A stretch of DNA of 64,000 nt from Hawksworthiomyces lignivorus (Eukaryota > Ascomycota > Sordariomycetes > Ophiostomatales > Ophiostomataceae): NCBI GenBank assembly GCA_002917075.1, contig NTMA01000008.1, positions 124,001 to 188,000 of the forward strand. The letters are read 5' to 3'. The translations under genes and the position numbers were made by a program. Below, in pieces: positions 12,518-24,941 of this stretch. Position 1 is the stretch's first letter, and each line of letters opens with the position of its first letter. The notes beneath the pieces were generated by a model. That model did no database searches. It was given only the letters and a program-made list of their open reading frames with translations, and was not told where the DNA came from.

Positions 12518-15500
12518 CGAAATAAGGCGCCAAGAACAAGGGGCAGCAGTGTTGATTGAGAATTGGAAAAAAAAAAGCAGCAAAAAGGGAATAGGGAAAT
12601 AAGGGAAAAAAAGAAAGGAGAAGAGAAAGAGAAAGAGAAAACAAGAAATAATGAGGAGGGGGCAAAGCTGGATAAAGAGGAGAAGATAAGAGAGGAGGTA
12701 CTGTAGGTAGAAGGCCAAGGAAAGGGAGAGGAGGAAGAGGAGGTAGTGGTGGTGGAGGTGGTGGTAGAGGAGCTCGAAGAGGTACGTAAAACAGCGTCAG
12801 TTCGTGACTGCTTTGGTTACTCTTGCAGCCATCCCGCATGTACTCGCAGCATTTCTCACCAGTTTCATGCTCCCCGTTGTGCTGTGTGTACCAGCCAAGC
12901 TATGCTACATGACTCTGCTGCTGTGCTACCTCCGCAGTGTAAGACAACTGGCTCATTTCTGTGTATTTGTTGGGACAGACTACAAAGACAACAAGAGGCA
13001 CGTGGGTATGAGCAAAGACGAAGATGGTCGTTGGATGAAAATGTGGATCTCATTCGTCATAGGAGAGGCGGGGGGTTCTCTCACCTCACTGTGGCGCTTG
13101 GGACCCTAATGAGATAGCCTCGATAGCATAGTCTTTACTCCGTACACCTTGTACGTATAGTACGAAGCAATAGTCTGTCACTATCTTCCACAAAGTCAAC
13201 CCGTCTAGCAATGACGCCTGTTGCACATACGCGTCCGTGACATGCAATTCATTCCGTATAGCAATTGATGTGCACCTGCAGCTCTGCGCTTACGACTTCT
13301 ACTCGCACAATGTATTCCCTTCTCGGTGAGTGGGGTGAACTTGGCGCAATGGCTGTGGCAACTCGCGGCACAGCTGGTTGAAGCATGATAAGCGGGAACA
13401 GCCAAAGCTGCAAAAGGCCTGAGCCATCTCCACTGCACAGCACCAGTACGATACGCTTGCTCTGGTGATGTTTTATCTATGGATACCAGCTAATACGGAC
13501 TGCGGCTGATTAGTTTTTTGGAGCTGTTTTTTTGGCCTGCTGCATATTTTACGGGGCAGCGCTGCCGCGTGCGGCAGCCACCGCTTCTCATTTGACTCTT
13601 GCGTTTGTGTCCTATTTGTCTCCGCTCGCTGGGGCTTTTTGTTCTCCCCTTTGGGCGTTTCTTGGTACGCAGCTTTGCATCCCGTCGTGTGAATACAAAA
13701 TGGACGCCAAGCCTGGCCCGCAGGTCTGATTCTCCTCTTTTGCTTCATGGCGGTTCTGTTCCTCTTGCTTCTTTCTCTCGGACGATTCGAGTTCGGCTAA
13801 TCTATCTCTCCTTTTCCTTTTCTTTGCTTCTCTGCTTCGGCTCTTCTCATCCTGTGCGATCGGTCGTGTGATGGCCTCTGCCAAGCCCAGTTCCGAAACA
13901 AATGCAGAAAGAGATCCAGTAAGAGATGGAGGAAACGCACTAGCTCTCGGGGGACTTGTCCAATTTAGAGAAAGACACAGATAGCTTGGGTGCTTACGAC
14001 GTAGGTGCTTGGGACAAGCTTGACGGTGGAAGAGCAAGAAAGAAGCAATAAGTAGTAAAATCCCCCGTCAGGTGGGGTTGCGGCGTTAGTTCCCACCATC
14101 CCCGGCCGGCTCGGAATCAACTGCTGGGCGACTTACAAAATTGAGGGCCGTACCCGAAATAGGCAACTGCAGACAGAAATAACCAGATAGGGGCGCCGAT
14201 CAGAGACAAAACAAAAAGCTTTCCGCAGCGGGCGATAGAATCGTAAGGATCGGCCATTCTGTGGATTGTCGCTTTGTACTTTGCTCAGCTAGCGAACCAA
14301 GAGCGCGTATATACTCGTACTTGCAAAATAGTGTCTTTGTTCCGTCTAGAAGCTACTCAGCGTATCACAGACTGTCGCGTGCTTCATCAAGGGCGACAAG
14401 AGAATGACCACTTCATAGCTCTAATTTCGTTTGTCACTATTTGTTCGGATGACACTGCACTCATCAATACGTATTTTTAGGATGCTCCTCGCCTGTACGT
14501 ATGCAGTCGTCTCTGCAGAACAGGATTTGATCCCCATTGTAGATGTGATCAACTTCCCTCGTGCAGCAGCCACATTAGCCCAAGAAGAGAGGCCATGGCC
14601 TATCGCACGCCTCATCTACGATTGATCGCCTATCAAAAAGCAGCAGCAATACGTCACGTCATGTCCACTTTTTCTGACAGATCATCACCTGCAAAATGTC
14701 AGCAGCCCAAGAGAGCCGCGAGCAAGAAGTGCTCCCAACATGCAATGTCGTTCATTTCACTGTTTCTGCTCCATCCTGAACATATCTTTTCTATCGTTCT
14801 GCAAGCTGCAATCTTGGATATAAAACGCCGCAAAGCTAAAGAAATATAGAATAAATAATGTGAAAAGGCGAGAAATAACCTTACAAATATCAAGCAGACT
14901 GGTCGCGCAAGCAGGGCCAATCTCTTTTCTGAAACTATGCAACCAGTTATCCTAAACCCCCGCGTACCGATAACAAACGCAGCCAACCCACTCCTCTCAC
15001 CCCATTGGACCGCAGTTTTGGCTGCGGTTGGACACGGTAAGACACAAGGTTGTATATGTAGAAGTATACCAGAAGTCGAAGGAGAAAAATCAAATGCAGG
15101 CACACCTTCGTGGAAGAGAGTGTGGGTAGAATGCAAGACGCAAAGGCGTTACAAGGAGCTTGGCAAATACAGCGCGACATGCCGCTAGCTTCCCGTAGCT
15201 ACCAGCTTCCGCATCTAGAAATCAAAGACGAAGTGTACTCCATTCGCCATGCTTCCCCAAGCAAGTAGTAAACGAAACCGTCCCCGGGTGTTCTAGGCGA
15301 GAGCTGAACCGAGTCATCACCAAAAACACTCGCAGGAAGGCCAAACAAGTAAACATCCGCCATAGTGGGCGAAGAGAACATGCAATTATAGATGAAGGCG
15401 AACATAGAATCAGAGCACTTGATGCTTCCTGAAGCTTCTTTTCTTAATTTTGTCTTCCATACCCAGCGTATTAAAATGGTGTTGAGGAATCCAAATGAGA

Positions 15501-15776
15501 AGAAAATGGTAAAAAAAATTAAGAATCGTAAGATGATTAGGCTGGAAGAGACAGAAACGTGAGAGAGAACGGGAACCGGAGGCCGTGACGATATAGTGAG
15601 CCGATGCAATTTGATGAAGAACAAAGTAAGTAAAGTGGTAATTCGAGCTATAATCTGCAATGCAACTCCCAACAAAGGAAATCTCAGCAACCCGCCCAAC
15701 AACATGAAATGCAGATGGCAACAATGTCCCAACTTGCAGGCTTAACAGCAATGCTAGGGCGAGACATATGATTCAC
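12518..15776. other. Intergenic region between the exchanger and kin4
   Basis: On the minus strand the first few hundred bases upstream of 12517 are pyrimidine-rich, as expected for the exchanger leader. One TACTCCGTA motif is at 13136. A plus-strand CT-rich stretch at 13590-13870, just before an ATG at 13871, could be a promoter, but no convincing plus-strand gene follows. A minus-strand exon-like segment at 14137-14257 is listed separately. The rest, including the 3' flank of kin4 at 14900-15776, shows nothing recognisable. Confidence 0.5.
14137..14257 (-). CDS. Candidate first exon of a small membrane protein
   Basis: This minus-strand segment begins with an ATG that has A at -3 and G at +4. 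It encodes 40 residues, starting MADPYDSIARCGK and continuing into about 22 hydrophobic residues with small and aromatic side chains. It is followed directly by a consensus GTAAGT donor. A CTAAC sequence about 45 nt downstream could be a branch site, and a pyrimidine-rich acceptor ending TCAAG lies at about 14020. I could not settle the following exon or exons: one 21-nt exon and several continuations keep the frame. The family is not recognised. The opposite strand carries a possible start at 13871, so strand is uncertain. Confidence 0.25.
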
Positions 15777-18700
15777 TTAATCTTCGCCGCTCCTGGCCTT
15801 GCCCCGCCGCCGGAAGAAGTCCATCACACGGCGCGCAGGTCCGCTACTGCCGCTGCGGTCATGAGGCTTTGCGAACTCGCTCTCACCGTAACCATCCAGA
15901 CGCTTGGTCTTTTGCAGCACAACACGACCACCACGGCTATTGGCCCGCCGACCATCCGGACTCAGCATACCTTCTCCATCTGCCTGGTAAGGTGCTGATC
16001 GTGGGGGATTGCGCTGTACGTTATCTGTGACCTCTTGCAAGGCAGAAGGTCGCTGGCGCTCAACGTGACTTGCCGAAGCATATCGCTGGTGCTGTGGCTG
16101 CTGTTGATACTGTGGTACCGGCGCAGGCCCCGCTTCCTGTTGCTGCTGCTGCTGAATGTTCGCAGCCGCTTGCTGGGGGCCCGACAAGTGCGTGTGGATG
16201 CCTTCCACGCTTTGGTCCAAATGTTCGTAACCAGACCCTAGTCTGCCCGTCAATGGGGGTTCCTGGATAGGCAGATCAAGCTGAGATTCCGGACCAGTGT
16301 CATAGTCCTTGTTGATGCCCACGGACTTGAGAGAGAAGGATACGGGGAGCAAAGAGAATCGCCGGTTGTGCTGCTTTTCGTTTGAAGTCTGCGAGCCGGC
16401 AATGCTACCTGATCGCTTTTTCCCCAAACCAAGAGAGAAAGACCGCCTTGACTGCCGAGCCGTCGAGTCCATAGATGCACGAGGCTCGTCGCTGGCCACT
16501 CCCTGGACAGCAGTGTTATTGGCCATGCTGACAGGTGGATATCTTCTGTTAACCTTTTCTACGCCAACAGACTGCCGCTGATCTGCTTGCTTGCGGCTCT
16601 TGCCACCAAAAATTGACCCACTGCGGCCAAGAAGCTTGTCAGTGAATTCGCCAAGCGTGTTCGACCGCCGATGTCCCTTGACTTCGCCGTGACCCTGACC
16701 CTGGCCGTTGCTAGCATTTTCACCTTCGCCGCCCGCAAAGCCTGAGACTTGAGCAAACTTAGGCGGTACACTGATACTCGGACGGCCAAAAGTAGAAGAG
16801 TCTTGTGGAATTGGGTTCGAGATGACGTAGTTGCGCGCAGAACCACCCTTTGGCTGTTGAATCTTTCCATGCACGCTAGTACCTGCGACCGTTGGGGGCA
16901 CAGGCTGACCGAATGAAGCACGAGTTGGTGCTGTTCGAGAATTTGTCGAAGCCATTGATCCGCCAGTAACCGGACGGCCGCCAGGTCCCATAAATGCAGC
17001 TTCAGCTACGGCCCGACCGCCATCGCGGTTGGCCCGCGACGCTGCGCCGCCTGTTGAGGACGAAGCTATGGCAGCCGCAGCGCCCGTAGTCCGATGAGCA
17101 CTTGGAGGTCTCCTTGACTCGCGTGAAGGCTTTGCATATGCGTCCTTTGACACAGGCGGGTCGCGTGGCAGCGGCTTGTCGTTTGGAGACACAGCCGAGT
17201 TGGCCAAGACACCAACAGGCCCTTGGCTCACCGGGCGGACACGAGTCTTGCCTCCAGTTGGCGTTCTCGCCTGTGGCTCGCCGCCGCGTTGGGTTTGTGT
17301 CACCGGTGCCACGTATTCGACCTGCACAGTTCGGCGCTTGTTGTCTTTTTGCTGCTTGAGAATGGCCGCCTCGGCCTCTGGATCGATGGTGCCCGGCTTG
17401 CTGGTCAAGCCGCCAATAGTTGGGGGCGCTACAGCCTTCTTCGAAGCCTCGCGCACCGACGCACTCCGGCCCAACATAGGCCCATCTCCAAGCTCGTCGG
17501 CCGTAGCCGGGATATTTTGAATGTCGGCTGGGGTTGTCGTCGTGCTCGTGAAAAATTCAACAACGTTTGCATACTCGCTCAGCCAGCTGTGTCGGGCAAC
17601 CTCAAACAGGTCGGCACGTTGCCGCGGATTTGGGACCAGAATCCGGCGCAGCAAATCTCTGGCATGAGGTGTGACGTATTCGGGAAAAGTGAGAGGAGTA
17701 TTGACGATGTACTTGTAGAGCAGGTTGATATTATCGCCTTCGGGGTTTTTCGGGTCGTCGTCGAAGGGCAGATAGCCCGCAAGCATAGCATACTAGAGCG
17801 GCACAGTCAGTATCCAGAGGACAAAAGAAGCCAAACGTATTATGAGACTTTGGGCAAACTTACCAAAATAACGCCACAGCTCCAAACATCGACTTTCCTA
17901 CCGGTATACAGTGAATCACTGACAACAAGCTCAGGAGCAGCATAGCATGGGCTTCCACAGCTTGTTTGCATCAAGTCCGCTCTGCGCATGCCATTGGGCT
18001 TTACGCGGTCGAGACCCATCCGCTTCAGCCACTCGCGATCGCCCAAATTCGCCTCTTCCTCTTCAGTGAGCTCCTCGTTCGGATCAAAAGTGTTGGCAAA
18101 CCCAAAATCGGTGATAATTATATTGCGATTGCGGTCAAGTAGCAGATTCTCCAACTTTAGATCTCGATGAACAATGCCCTTTTTGTGCAAGTAGCCAACG
18201 CCGGATATCAGCTGAGCGAAGAGCCGGCGGGCAGCATTGTCTTTCAGGTATCGGTGGTTGAGAATGTAATCAAAGAGCTCACCGCCTGATGCGTACTCCA
18301 AAACAATACCGTAGTGGTGCTCTGACTCTTCCATTTTGTGCAGCTGTACAATATTGGGATGGTTGAGCTGCCTGAGAATGTTGACCTCGCGCATGATTTT
18401 CGCCATTCGAGTCGGGTTGCTGCCGAGTGTATCTTTCTTAATGAGCTTGATGGCGACTTGCACACCACCTTCCTGTTTCCAACCCAGCTTCACCTTGCCA
18501 AACTCGCCTTCACCGATGGTGTTGCCGAGAATATATTCACCGAATTTGATTTGTTTCTCACGCCTTGAGTGATCGTGTCTGCTACGGCCGCCTCGACGAC
18601 CATCATCAATATGCTCGGAGACGTGGTTGGTAGGCACGATCGGGGGTGGTGCGGCATCGTCAGCATCGTCATTTGGGCCACTCCTTTGATGGGCCATGGC

Positions 18701-19567
18701 TAACCGCGCCTTTTCCCGCTCCACATCGACTTCGTCCCGCGAGATTTCCATTGTACTAAGAATTTCGCTGTTTTCATGGGAGGGTCCGTGAGACGACGGC
18801 TGGGATGACGATTCTGGATGTGCGCGTGTTGGGGCAGTTGATTGTGCGGCCGCTGCCGACCTTGAGCTACCGCTCGCCGCCCTTTGTGCATACTCTTGTT
18901 GCTGCAGAAGCTGTTGCTGCTGCTGGTGCCTTCGACGTGCAGAATCTTCGCGGGAACCAGAAGAAGTGGTGCCCGAGGGAGCACGAGAATCACGGTGCCG
19001 CCTTGGGGAGTCAGAACCCGACCCTGCAGCAGCTGCAGCAGCCGATCGACGCGAATTGGAGCTCGAAGATGGAGCAGCAGACATGGAAGCTTGCTGTTGT
19101 TGTTGTTGCTGTTCGTGGCGGTTTGATGAGGTGCGAGGTGGCGCGACAGGAGGTACGTGGTGGTGGTGGCGCCGACGCTCAGAAGATGCCGATGGACTAG
19201 GCTGGGGATAATCAGAAACCGAAGCGGCAGCCGCGGTGGCAGCCGCAGATGAGACAACAGGCGAAGAGAAAGCAACTCGAGAGCTCATGGGAGAGTTTGT
19301 CTGCGACATATGAGTAGGGCTGTTACTCTGGAAAGCGCCGCTGCTATTGCTGTTGTTCGCGTAGTTGTTGCTGTTCAGATTTCCGCTACTGTGTCCGCTG
19401 GCACTGTTCTTTTGAGACGGTCGGGACAACGAGGACGAAGAAGCTGTTGATGCCTGTTGTTGTTGGCTTGCATGATAACTTTCGTGTGCCGGCGAGGAAT
19501 GAGACGACGTGTAGAGTCGGGAAGATTGCGGCAGTCCAGCGGGGGATTGCAAGGCGGCAGAAGACAT
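15777..19567 (-). CDS. kin4: Kin4-type Ser/Thr protein kinase
   Basis: Two exons, 19567-17864 and 17792-15777, encode 1239 aa. The 71-nt phase-0 intron has a GTAAGT donor and a TCTAG acceptor. The kinase domain spans residues about 345-640. The Gly loop is GEGEFGKV, the VAIK Lys is at about 374, HRD Asp at about 469, DFG Asp at about 487 and APE Glu at about 546. A roughly 30-residue acidic insert between DFG and the activation segment, the sequence [15 protein letters not shown], and the tail [11 protein letters not shown] are typical of the Kin4 family. In budding yeast, Kin4 guards spindle position by inhibiting mitotic exit, and Elm1 phosphorylates its activation-loop Thr; the equivalent here would be Thr535. 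The N-terminus is disordered and Ser/Gln-rich. The long C-terminus ends in a basic, amphipathic segment, [14 protein letters not shown], which may bind membrane or spindle-pole partners. Confidence 0.9.
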
Positions 19568-20394
19568 CTTCTGGACGCGATCGCGCGTCTAATGGTCGAA
19601 GCGAGAGCGTCGGAGGCGGGAAGCGTCGAGAGAAGCGGCGACAGGTATTAGAGGTTGACGGGTAGGGCAGAAAGCTAGCTTGCCTGATTTAGCGTATGGC
19701 TCTCCAGCTCTGCTTTTGTTTTCAATCAGTTCTTCGACTCCCCCCTTTTAGGACGAGCAGGGTATGGAAAGGGGGTTTGCGAGAGAAGAAAACCACAGCC
19801 GGGGATGCGGCAGAAAGAGTTGAGGGAAAAGAAAACGCGGAAGAGCGAAATAGTATAAGGATAAAGGAAGTGCCGGATTAACAGGGAACAACAGATGAGA
19901 CGGCGGAGCGTTAGGCTTGGAAATGCGCTAGAGATATAAAGCAGGATAAAAGCAAATAAGAGAAAAGAAACAATAAAAGCAGACAGTGACAAGAAAGAGG
20001 CAATGGTTGACAGCTGGCGAATTGACTACACTTGGCTGTCTATCAGATGATTGGGCTGTTGTCGCGAGGTGAGATTTTTCTTCTATCGCAAAAATAAGCA
20101 AAAAAAGGGATCTCAGGAAATTAAAGGAGACAGGTGGAAAACCGACCAGCAGCGACGCAGCAAAACAGAGCATCCGATGTGGGAAAAAAAAAATGATCAG
20201 CTGCGACAAAATAGCAGGGCCACTAGCATTGTTGCGCAAGCGAACGATCGATGGCAAGCTGTGTCGTATTTATTTATTTTGTCGATTGCTCTGAGGAAGC
20301 ACTTGTTTGACGCTGGATTTGCCTCTCTGGTGATGTCTTGTTTGTTTGGGTGAGGAGACGAAAATGGGACGGCGCCTGCAGACGAACAGTCGAG

Positions 20395-20421
20395 ACAGTT
20401 GGAACAGTTGGAACAGTTGGA
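20395..20421. repeat. Tandem 9-bp repeat, three copies
   Basis: The unit acagttgga is repeated three times without interruption, about 830 nt upstream of the kin4 start codon. A degenerate half copy precedes it. It could be a protein-binding array or simple slippage. Confidence 0.8.
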
Positions 20422-21781
20422 CGATACCAGCGATGAAAGTCTAGATCTCCCTGGCGGTGCTACTGCCTCTAGCTTTTTGAGCCGTTGAGCAACGGCCTCA
20501 TGCACATGGATCGTGGATTGGGACGATATCAACAACAATAAACGGCGAAGAAGGCGAAAACAGAAAGGGAGGGAAGGGGAGAGGAAGGGAGAAGGGAGGC
20601 GCTGTGGGTCAAAGGCTTACAGAGCAGGCAATGTGCAGAACGGGATATGCGCGTTGTGCTTGCTAGCAGAGAGGAAAGGGGTAATAGTGAAATTGTAGAA
20701 AGCCCGAAAAGGGTGGGAAAGGGTGGGATAACCAGACGCGACAACGCCAAAACGCCCTATTTCGACCGGCTGTTTATGTGAGGCTGGAAACAAAGAGCTG
20801 TCCGTTTTGGTGTGTCGTGTAATAATATGTGGTGGTCAGTGCTCTGTCCTCTAGAGGAGAGGAAAGGGGAAAGCATGAACAAGAGGGAATGATGGGAAAT
20901 AGTGAGCTCTACCACCCGAATTGCATGTCGTGGCCGGCATTGAGTGACAGACTCGAGAGGAGTACCATAGGCTGCTCGTATAGCAAGCAATACGGAGTAC
21001 AGGAGGGTAGTATAGTAAAATAGTACGAGTACGGAGTACTCTGTAATATTGTCGTGCCTGATACGGCACAGGAACCAACAAGCAGAGGAACAATTGCGCC
21101 GCAAAAAGATAGGGCCAGAAGGGAGCTTGAGGCGTTTCGAGAAAACGAATGAGCACAAAGGGAACACGGACAACCAAAACGTCGTACTTTGGTGCACTTA
21201 CCCACACACCAAACAAGTCGCGTCAAAATGGGGTGGACTATGCGAAGTGGTGGTGGAGCCGAGGAAAAAGCGCTGCGATGTTCATAGTAATTCTCCGGAA
21301 TAAACGTGCCTGGCAGGACGGCAGGACAACAAATAACAAGAAAGTGAGAGATGCTGGCTGTGGATGGCCGGGGGTACGAAGCTTTCTGTTAGGTTGATGA
21401 CAGGGGGGTGCTTGTGGATAGCGTACAAGTTCGAAACTAATACTGTGCAACGTGGGTGGTGATTCTCGTTCTCGTACTGCTAGAGCTAAGATGCGGCACA
21501 CAAAGGACGGTGATGGATGGTATATGCTTAGATGGATGGATGAGAAAAGGGGGACAGTATGTACTAAGGTAAAGGAGAGCCTCGGATGATGTGACCGTCA
21601 GTTAAAGGTGCTTTGTCAACGAAGAATACAGAGTATGACGAGGAGATAGCAGAGGGCTGCACGCTCAGAGGTGGCCTTTCTTTCTTTTCATTTTATTTTG
21701 AATCTTTTCTTTTTCTCTCCTTTCGACGACGTATATAGAAATCACCAGCCTGTTTCCTTCATCTCATTCCCGACTGCGTTC

Positions 21782-21826
21782 GGAAGGAAGGGAAGGAAGG
21801 CAAAAGGAAGGCAAAAGGAAGGCATG
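21782..21826. repeat. Purine-rich tandem repeat (ggaaggc/aaaaggaaggc units)
   Basis: Units of the form aaaaggaaggc follow several ggaa tetramers. The array is purine-only over most of its length. No coding frame uses it. Confidence 0.7.
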
Positions 21827-22945
21827 AAGGAAGCGACAAAGAACATGTAGGTAATGGGCAGGACGTATCTGTAAGATCTTACGAACCACATCCCGTAACC
21901 TTGAAGGGAAACTACGAGGCACTCTACATGCAAAGAGGCAATGATATGCTGTGGTCTGTACGGAGCACCGAGGGGACAACCAGACCAAACGGTGACCCCA
22001 AAAATGACAGGAGCAATTTTACAGTGTATAATTGAGGCAGTGGCGACCATTTTCCGCTGCGATTTTGGCAGAGGCGGTAAGAAGCGTCTGGCAAATGCTG
22101 GGGGCGCAATTTTGTTTTAATCTCACTCGTGGGGCTAGCGTGACCCACTCTTCAAGACAAGGGGTATACTTGTACCTGATCAGAGCAGGAGAGGACGACT
22201 CATGGCAATGATGCAGACGGGGGAAAAAACGATAATAAAAAATTATAAAAAGTTATTATAAAAAATGTGTGTGCGGGAGAGCAAGAGTGAGAAAGAAATA
22301 AAAGAAGAGAAAGAGAGAACAACATGCAGTATACCAACAAGTATGACAATTGTCGAGTCCTTGTTGCTCTTGCTAGGGCCTGTCGAGTCTAAATAGTAGC
22401 AATAATACACGCCCTCTTTCCATAGTTCGGCGAATCCGGGTGGAATAATGCAAAGATGCATATAGCGCATTAGACGGGAACAAGGAAAAAGCGCCAGTCC
22501 TAACGGTCATCACTCTAATACGATTTACGTATGGCCCTATGCTTTCGCCGTTAACGACATGTCGTTATCTTCACCCGTCTTATACTCAAATGGTCTTACA
22601 GACGCGGCGAGCCGTCCCTCACCTTTGGCCAAGCTTCTGGCTCTCTGATACAGCCGATAATATCGTACATACGCATAGTATCAAGCTGCTGTAAGACAAG
22701 ATTCACAAGCGTGGCGCTGAAACATGTGTGGATTAACAACGTGTGGCTGACTGGCCCTGCTCGTACTTTTCCATGTGGCAACGTTTTCGTGTACTCGTAC
22801 TCCGTACTACGTGCTTAGGCATCTCCATTGTCTATCTTCAACTCTCTCGTTTTCCCTTTTTTTTCTATTTCTCGCTTCTCTTGAACCCACTTTGAAGGAC
22901 CAAAAGGCCCGCTCCGAAGGCCTGCGTCCGCCCTGTCTCTCCACT

Positions 22946-23314
22946 ATGATGAGGGTATGGCAGCGACAAGTATTAAGGGGCAGGCTATTAGCGGTTCCAT
23001 GTACTCGACGAAGACAAGAATCCAGAGGACCAGCTAGGATGGGAATATGAAAAACGACGGTCTCCGGAGCAGCCTGGGAAAGATGGCGACATCCCCGTCA
23101 TTCCCGTCCAGTCGACGGCGGAATTCGGTGCGCTCTTGATACCCCAGGTAATGTCCTATCCAGCCTGTAGTCGCATACGAAGCGGACGCCCTGTAAACGA
23201 GAAGGGGTCAAAAGCTAACTACGCGTTTGGAGTATCTCTAATATTTTTTTTTCTTAAAAAAAAAAAAAGGACTTGGCGCGGTATGCTCCATTTCAAGAGC
23301 TGGACCGTTCTTAG
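22946..23314 (+). CDS. Candidate small plus-strand gene, structure uncertain
   Basis: A CT-rich stretch at 22,835-22,945 is followed by an ATG at 22946. A frame at 22992-23147 reads as an acidic, protein-like segment, is preceded by CTATTAG and ends at a GTAATG donor. A 122-nt intron with a CTAAC branch and an AAAAG acceptor would join it in phase to 23270-23314, ending in TAG. Joining the ATG to the middle exon needs a 37-nt intron, shorter than usual, so the 5' end is doubtful. No family was recognised. This could be a genuine short gene, the 3' end of a decayed gene, or chance. Confidence 0.2.
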
Positions 23315-24941
23315 GCCCGCATGCTGCATACGGCAAGTCTGCAGGATGCAGGGGACACCAAAACAAAAGAACAACCATCATTGAGCGATCTCTCAAGGAA
23401 ACAAAAACAAACAGGAGACACGCATTTTAGCGTTGTCACGGGCTTTCGACACCTACATCAATTGCCAGAGTAAAATTTTCGAAGCATGTTCGGTCGCCTC
23501 ATCCAGCAATTTTCGGTTGGCTCGTAGAAACCGTCTTCGACGCGCCGCTTTTTTTTTCCCCTCATAAGACATTTGTGCATATGCAGCGCCGGTGGACGCG
23601 TCGTTTCATCCTCCTTAGTGTGGGCGTCATGAAATAAAAGGAGACAGAAAAAGAGAGTTGCATTTTTTTTTGTATAAAAATGAAATAAAGTGATAGAAAT
23701 CAATTTTCATAACACCAGCCCGAGAAACACATATGTACTAGAAGGTTTGCGGGTAGGCAAATCGTAAGATATTACGCCCGTGGATGCTGAAATGGCATCG
23801 ACGTGGCCTTCTCTCGTCGTTCTGTTGCATCGAGATTTGGTGGAGGCTCTTTAGCAGGGCTGCCCCAGCATTCCGTTTTGCAACAAGAACAGGGAGATGC
23901 CACCGTATTTCGCTCTTGAGAAAGAGGCAGCCAGAGCTATATAACGCGTTCGCTATTTGTGTTGTACTCCGTAATACGGAAATGCATATTAACAAATAGC
24001 GGGTGTAAGAACCACACAATTAGAAACCGCAAATTCGTTGTATGTATCTATATGGCGTATAGACGTATGGGTGAGCATGGTCGGTACTTGTGCTTAATGG
24101 CGAAAGCGATATTCCACCCCAAGTAGCTGGTAATAAAAAAAAAGGTAGGAAAAGAAGGCATTGACGGCCTCGGAAATGAGCCGCCAAACACGGGAAGGGA
24201 AGAGCAAGATAAGACCAGAAGAACATGGGAACATGGGAACAAAAATTAGACTAGAGGGACTAGCCAGCCATTGCATAAACTCCTAGCCGACGTTTGGGTG
24301 ATGATGGAGCGCATCCTGCGTGCCTCTTTGTTTACATATTTCTGATCTTGGTGCGCCAACGAAAACACAGAAAACAGGATCACAGAAAGAGAGCTAAGGA
24401 TCGAATTTGAAATTGCAAGGGAATAAGCTCTCTAGCTAAGCGACTGTTGAAGCATGTCAAGTCTTCCTTCAATTTACGTGTTTTTACACGCAATCTGGAC
24501 CTTTTTCGATTCATGTACCGCCATACCAGTCAGCATGTGTGGACTCGAAATGGATGCAACGGTTTTCTGCTCTGGAGGAGATCGCCTAGCTGCGGGGGAG
24601 AGCTTCTGGCATGCGTACGCACATTTGCGCTCTCCACTCTCCCGCTACATTCCTGTCTCTTCAGTCCAGATCCACGTGCTTCGCATACTTCTCTCTTGCT
24701 CTAAAGGCGCTATAATTTTGATGCGCCGGAAATTGAAAGATTTATACGTAGAAGCTCCCTTGCAAGCTTCATCGTCCAAGACAGACGAGAAGAAAAGCGG
24801 CCGCGCTGGTGTTCTTTACATAGTATACAAAATTGCATTGGCCTATATCCTCCTGCGGGATACAAGATCGCATATACAATACGCTCGTCTCGTTCGTAAT
24901 TGCTATCGTACATAAGCGTAAGGGTTGTCTCGCCCCACGCC

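Larger units (their letters stand above)
19568..24941. other. Intergenic region between kin4 and gwt1
   Basis: The kin4 side (19,568-20,700) is purine-rich on the plus strand, that is, pyrimidine-rich on the coding strand, consistent with a long leader or promoter. Four TACTCCGTA-type motifs lie at 20991, 21030, 22798 and 23965. Small tandem repeats are at 20395-20421 and 21782-21826. Two oppositely oriented groups of exon-like segments flank the motif at 22798 (see findings). No convincing full gene is visible, and the gwt1 3' flank from about 24,450 looks non-coding. Confidence 0.5.

Noticed and set aside
13612..14037. Minus-strand Lys/Arg/Glu-rich frame
   Set aside because: It mirrors a plus-strand CT-rich stretch; charged-residue frames of this kind are the usual shadow of pyrimidine-rich DNA.
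17223..17945. 240-codon plus-strand frame opposite kin4
   Set aside because: It is a shadow of the kin4 coding exon, with no conserved motif.
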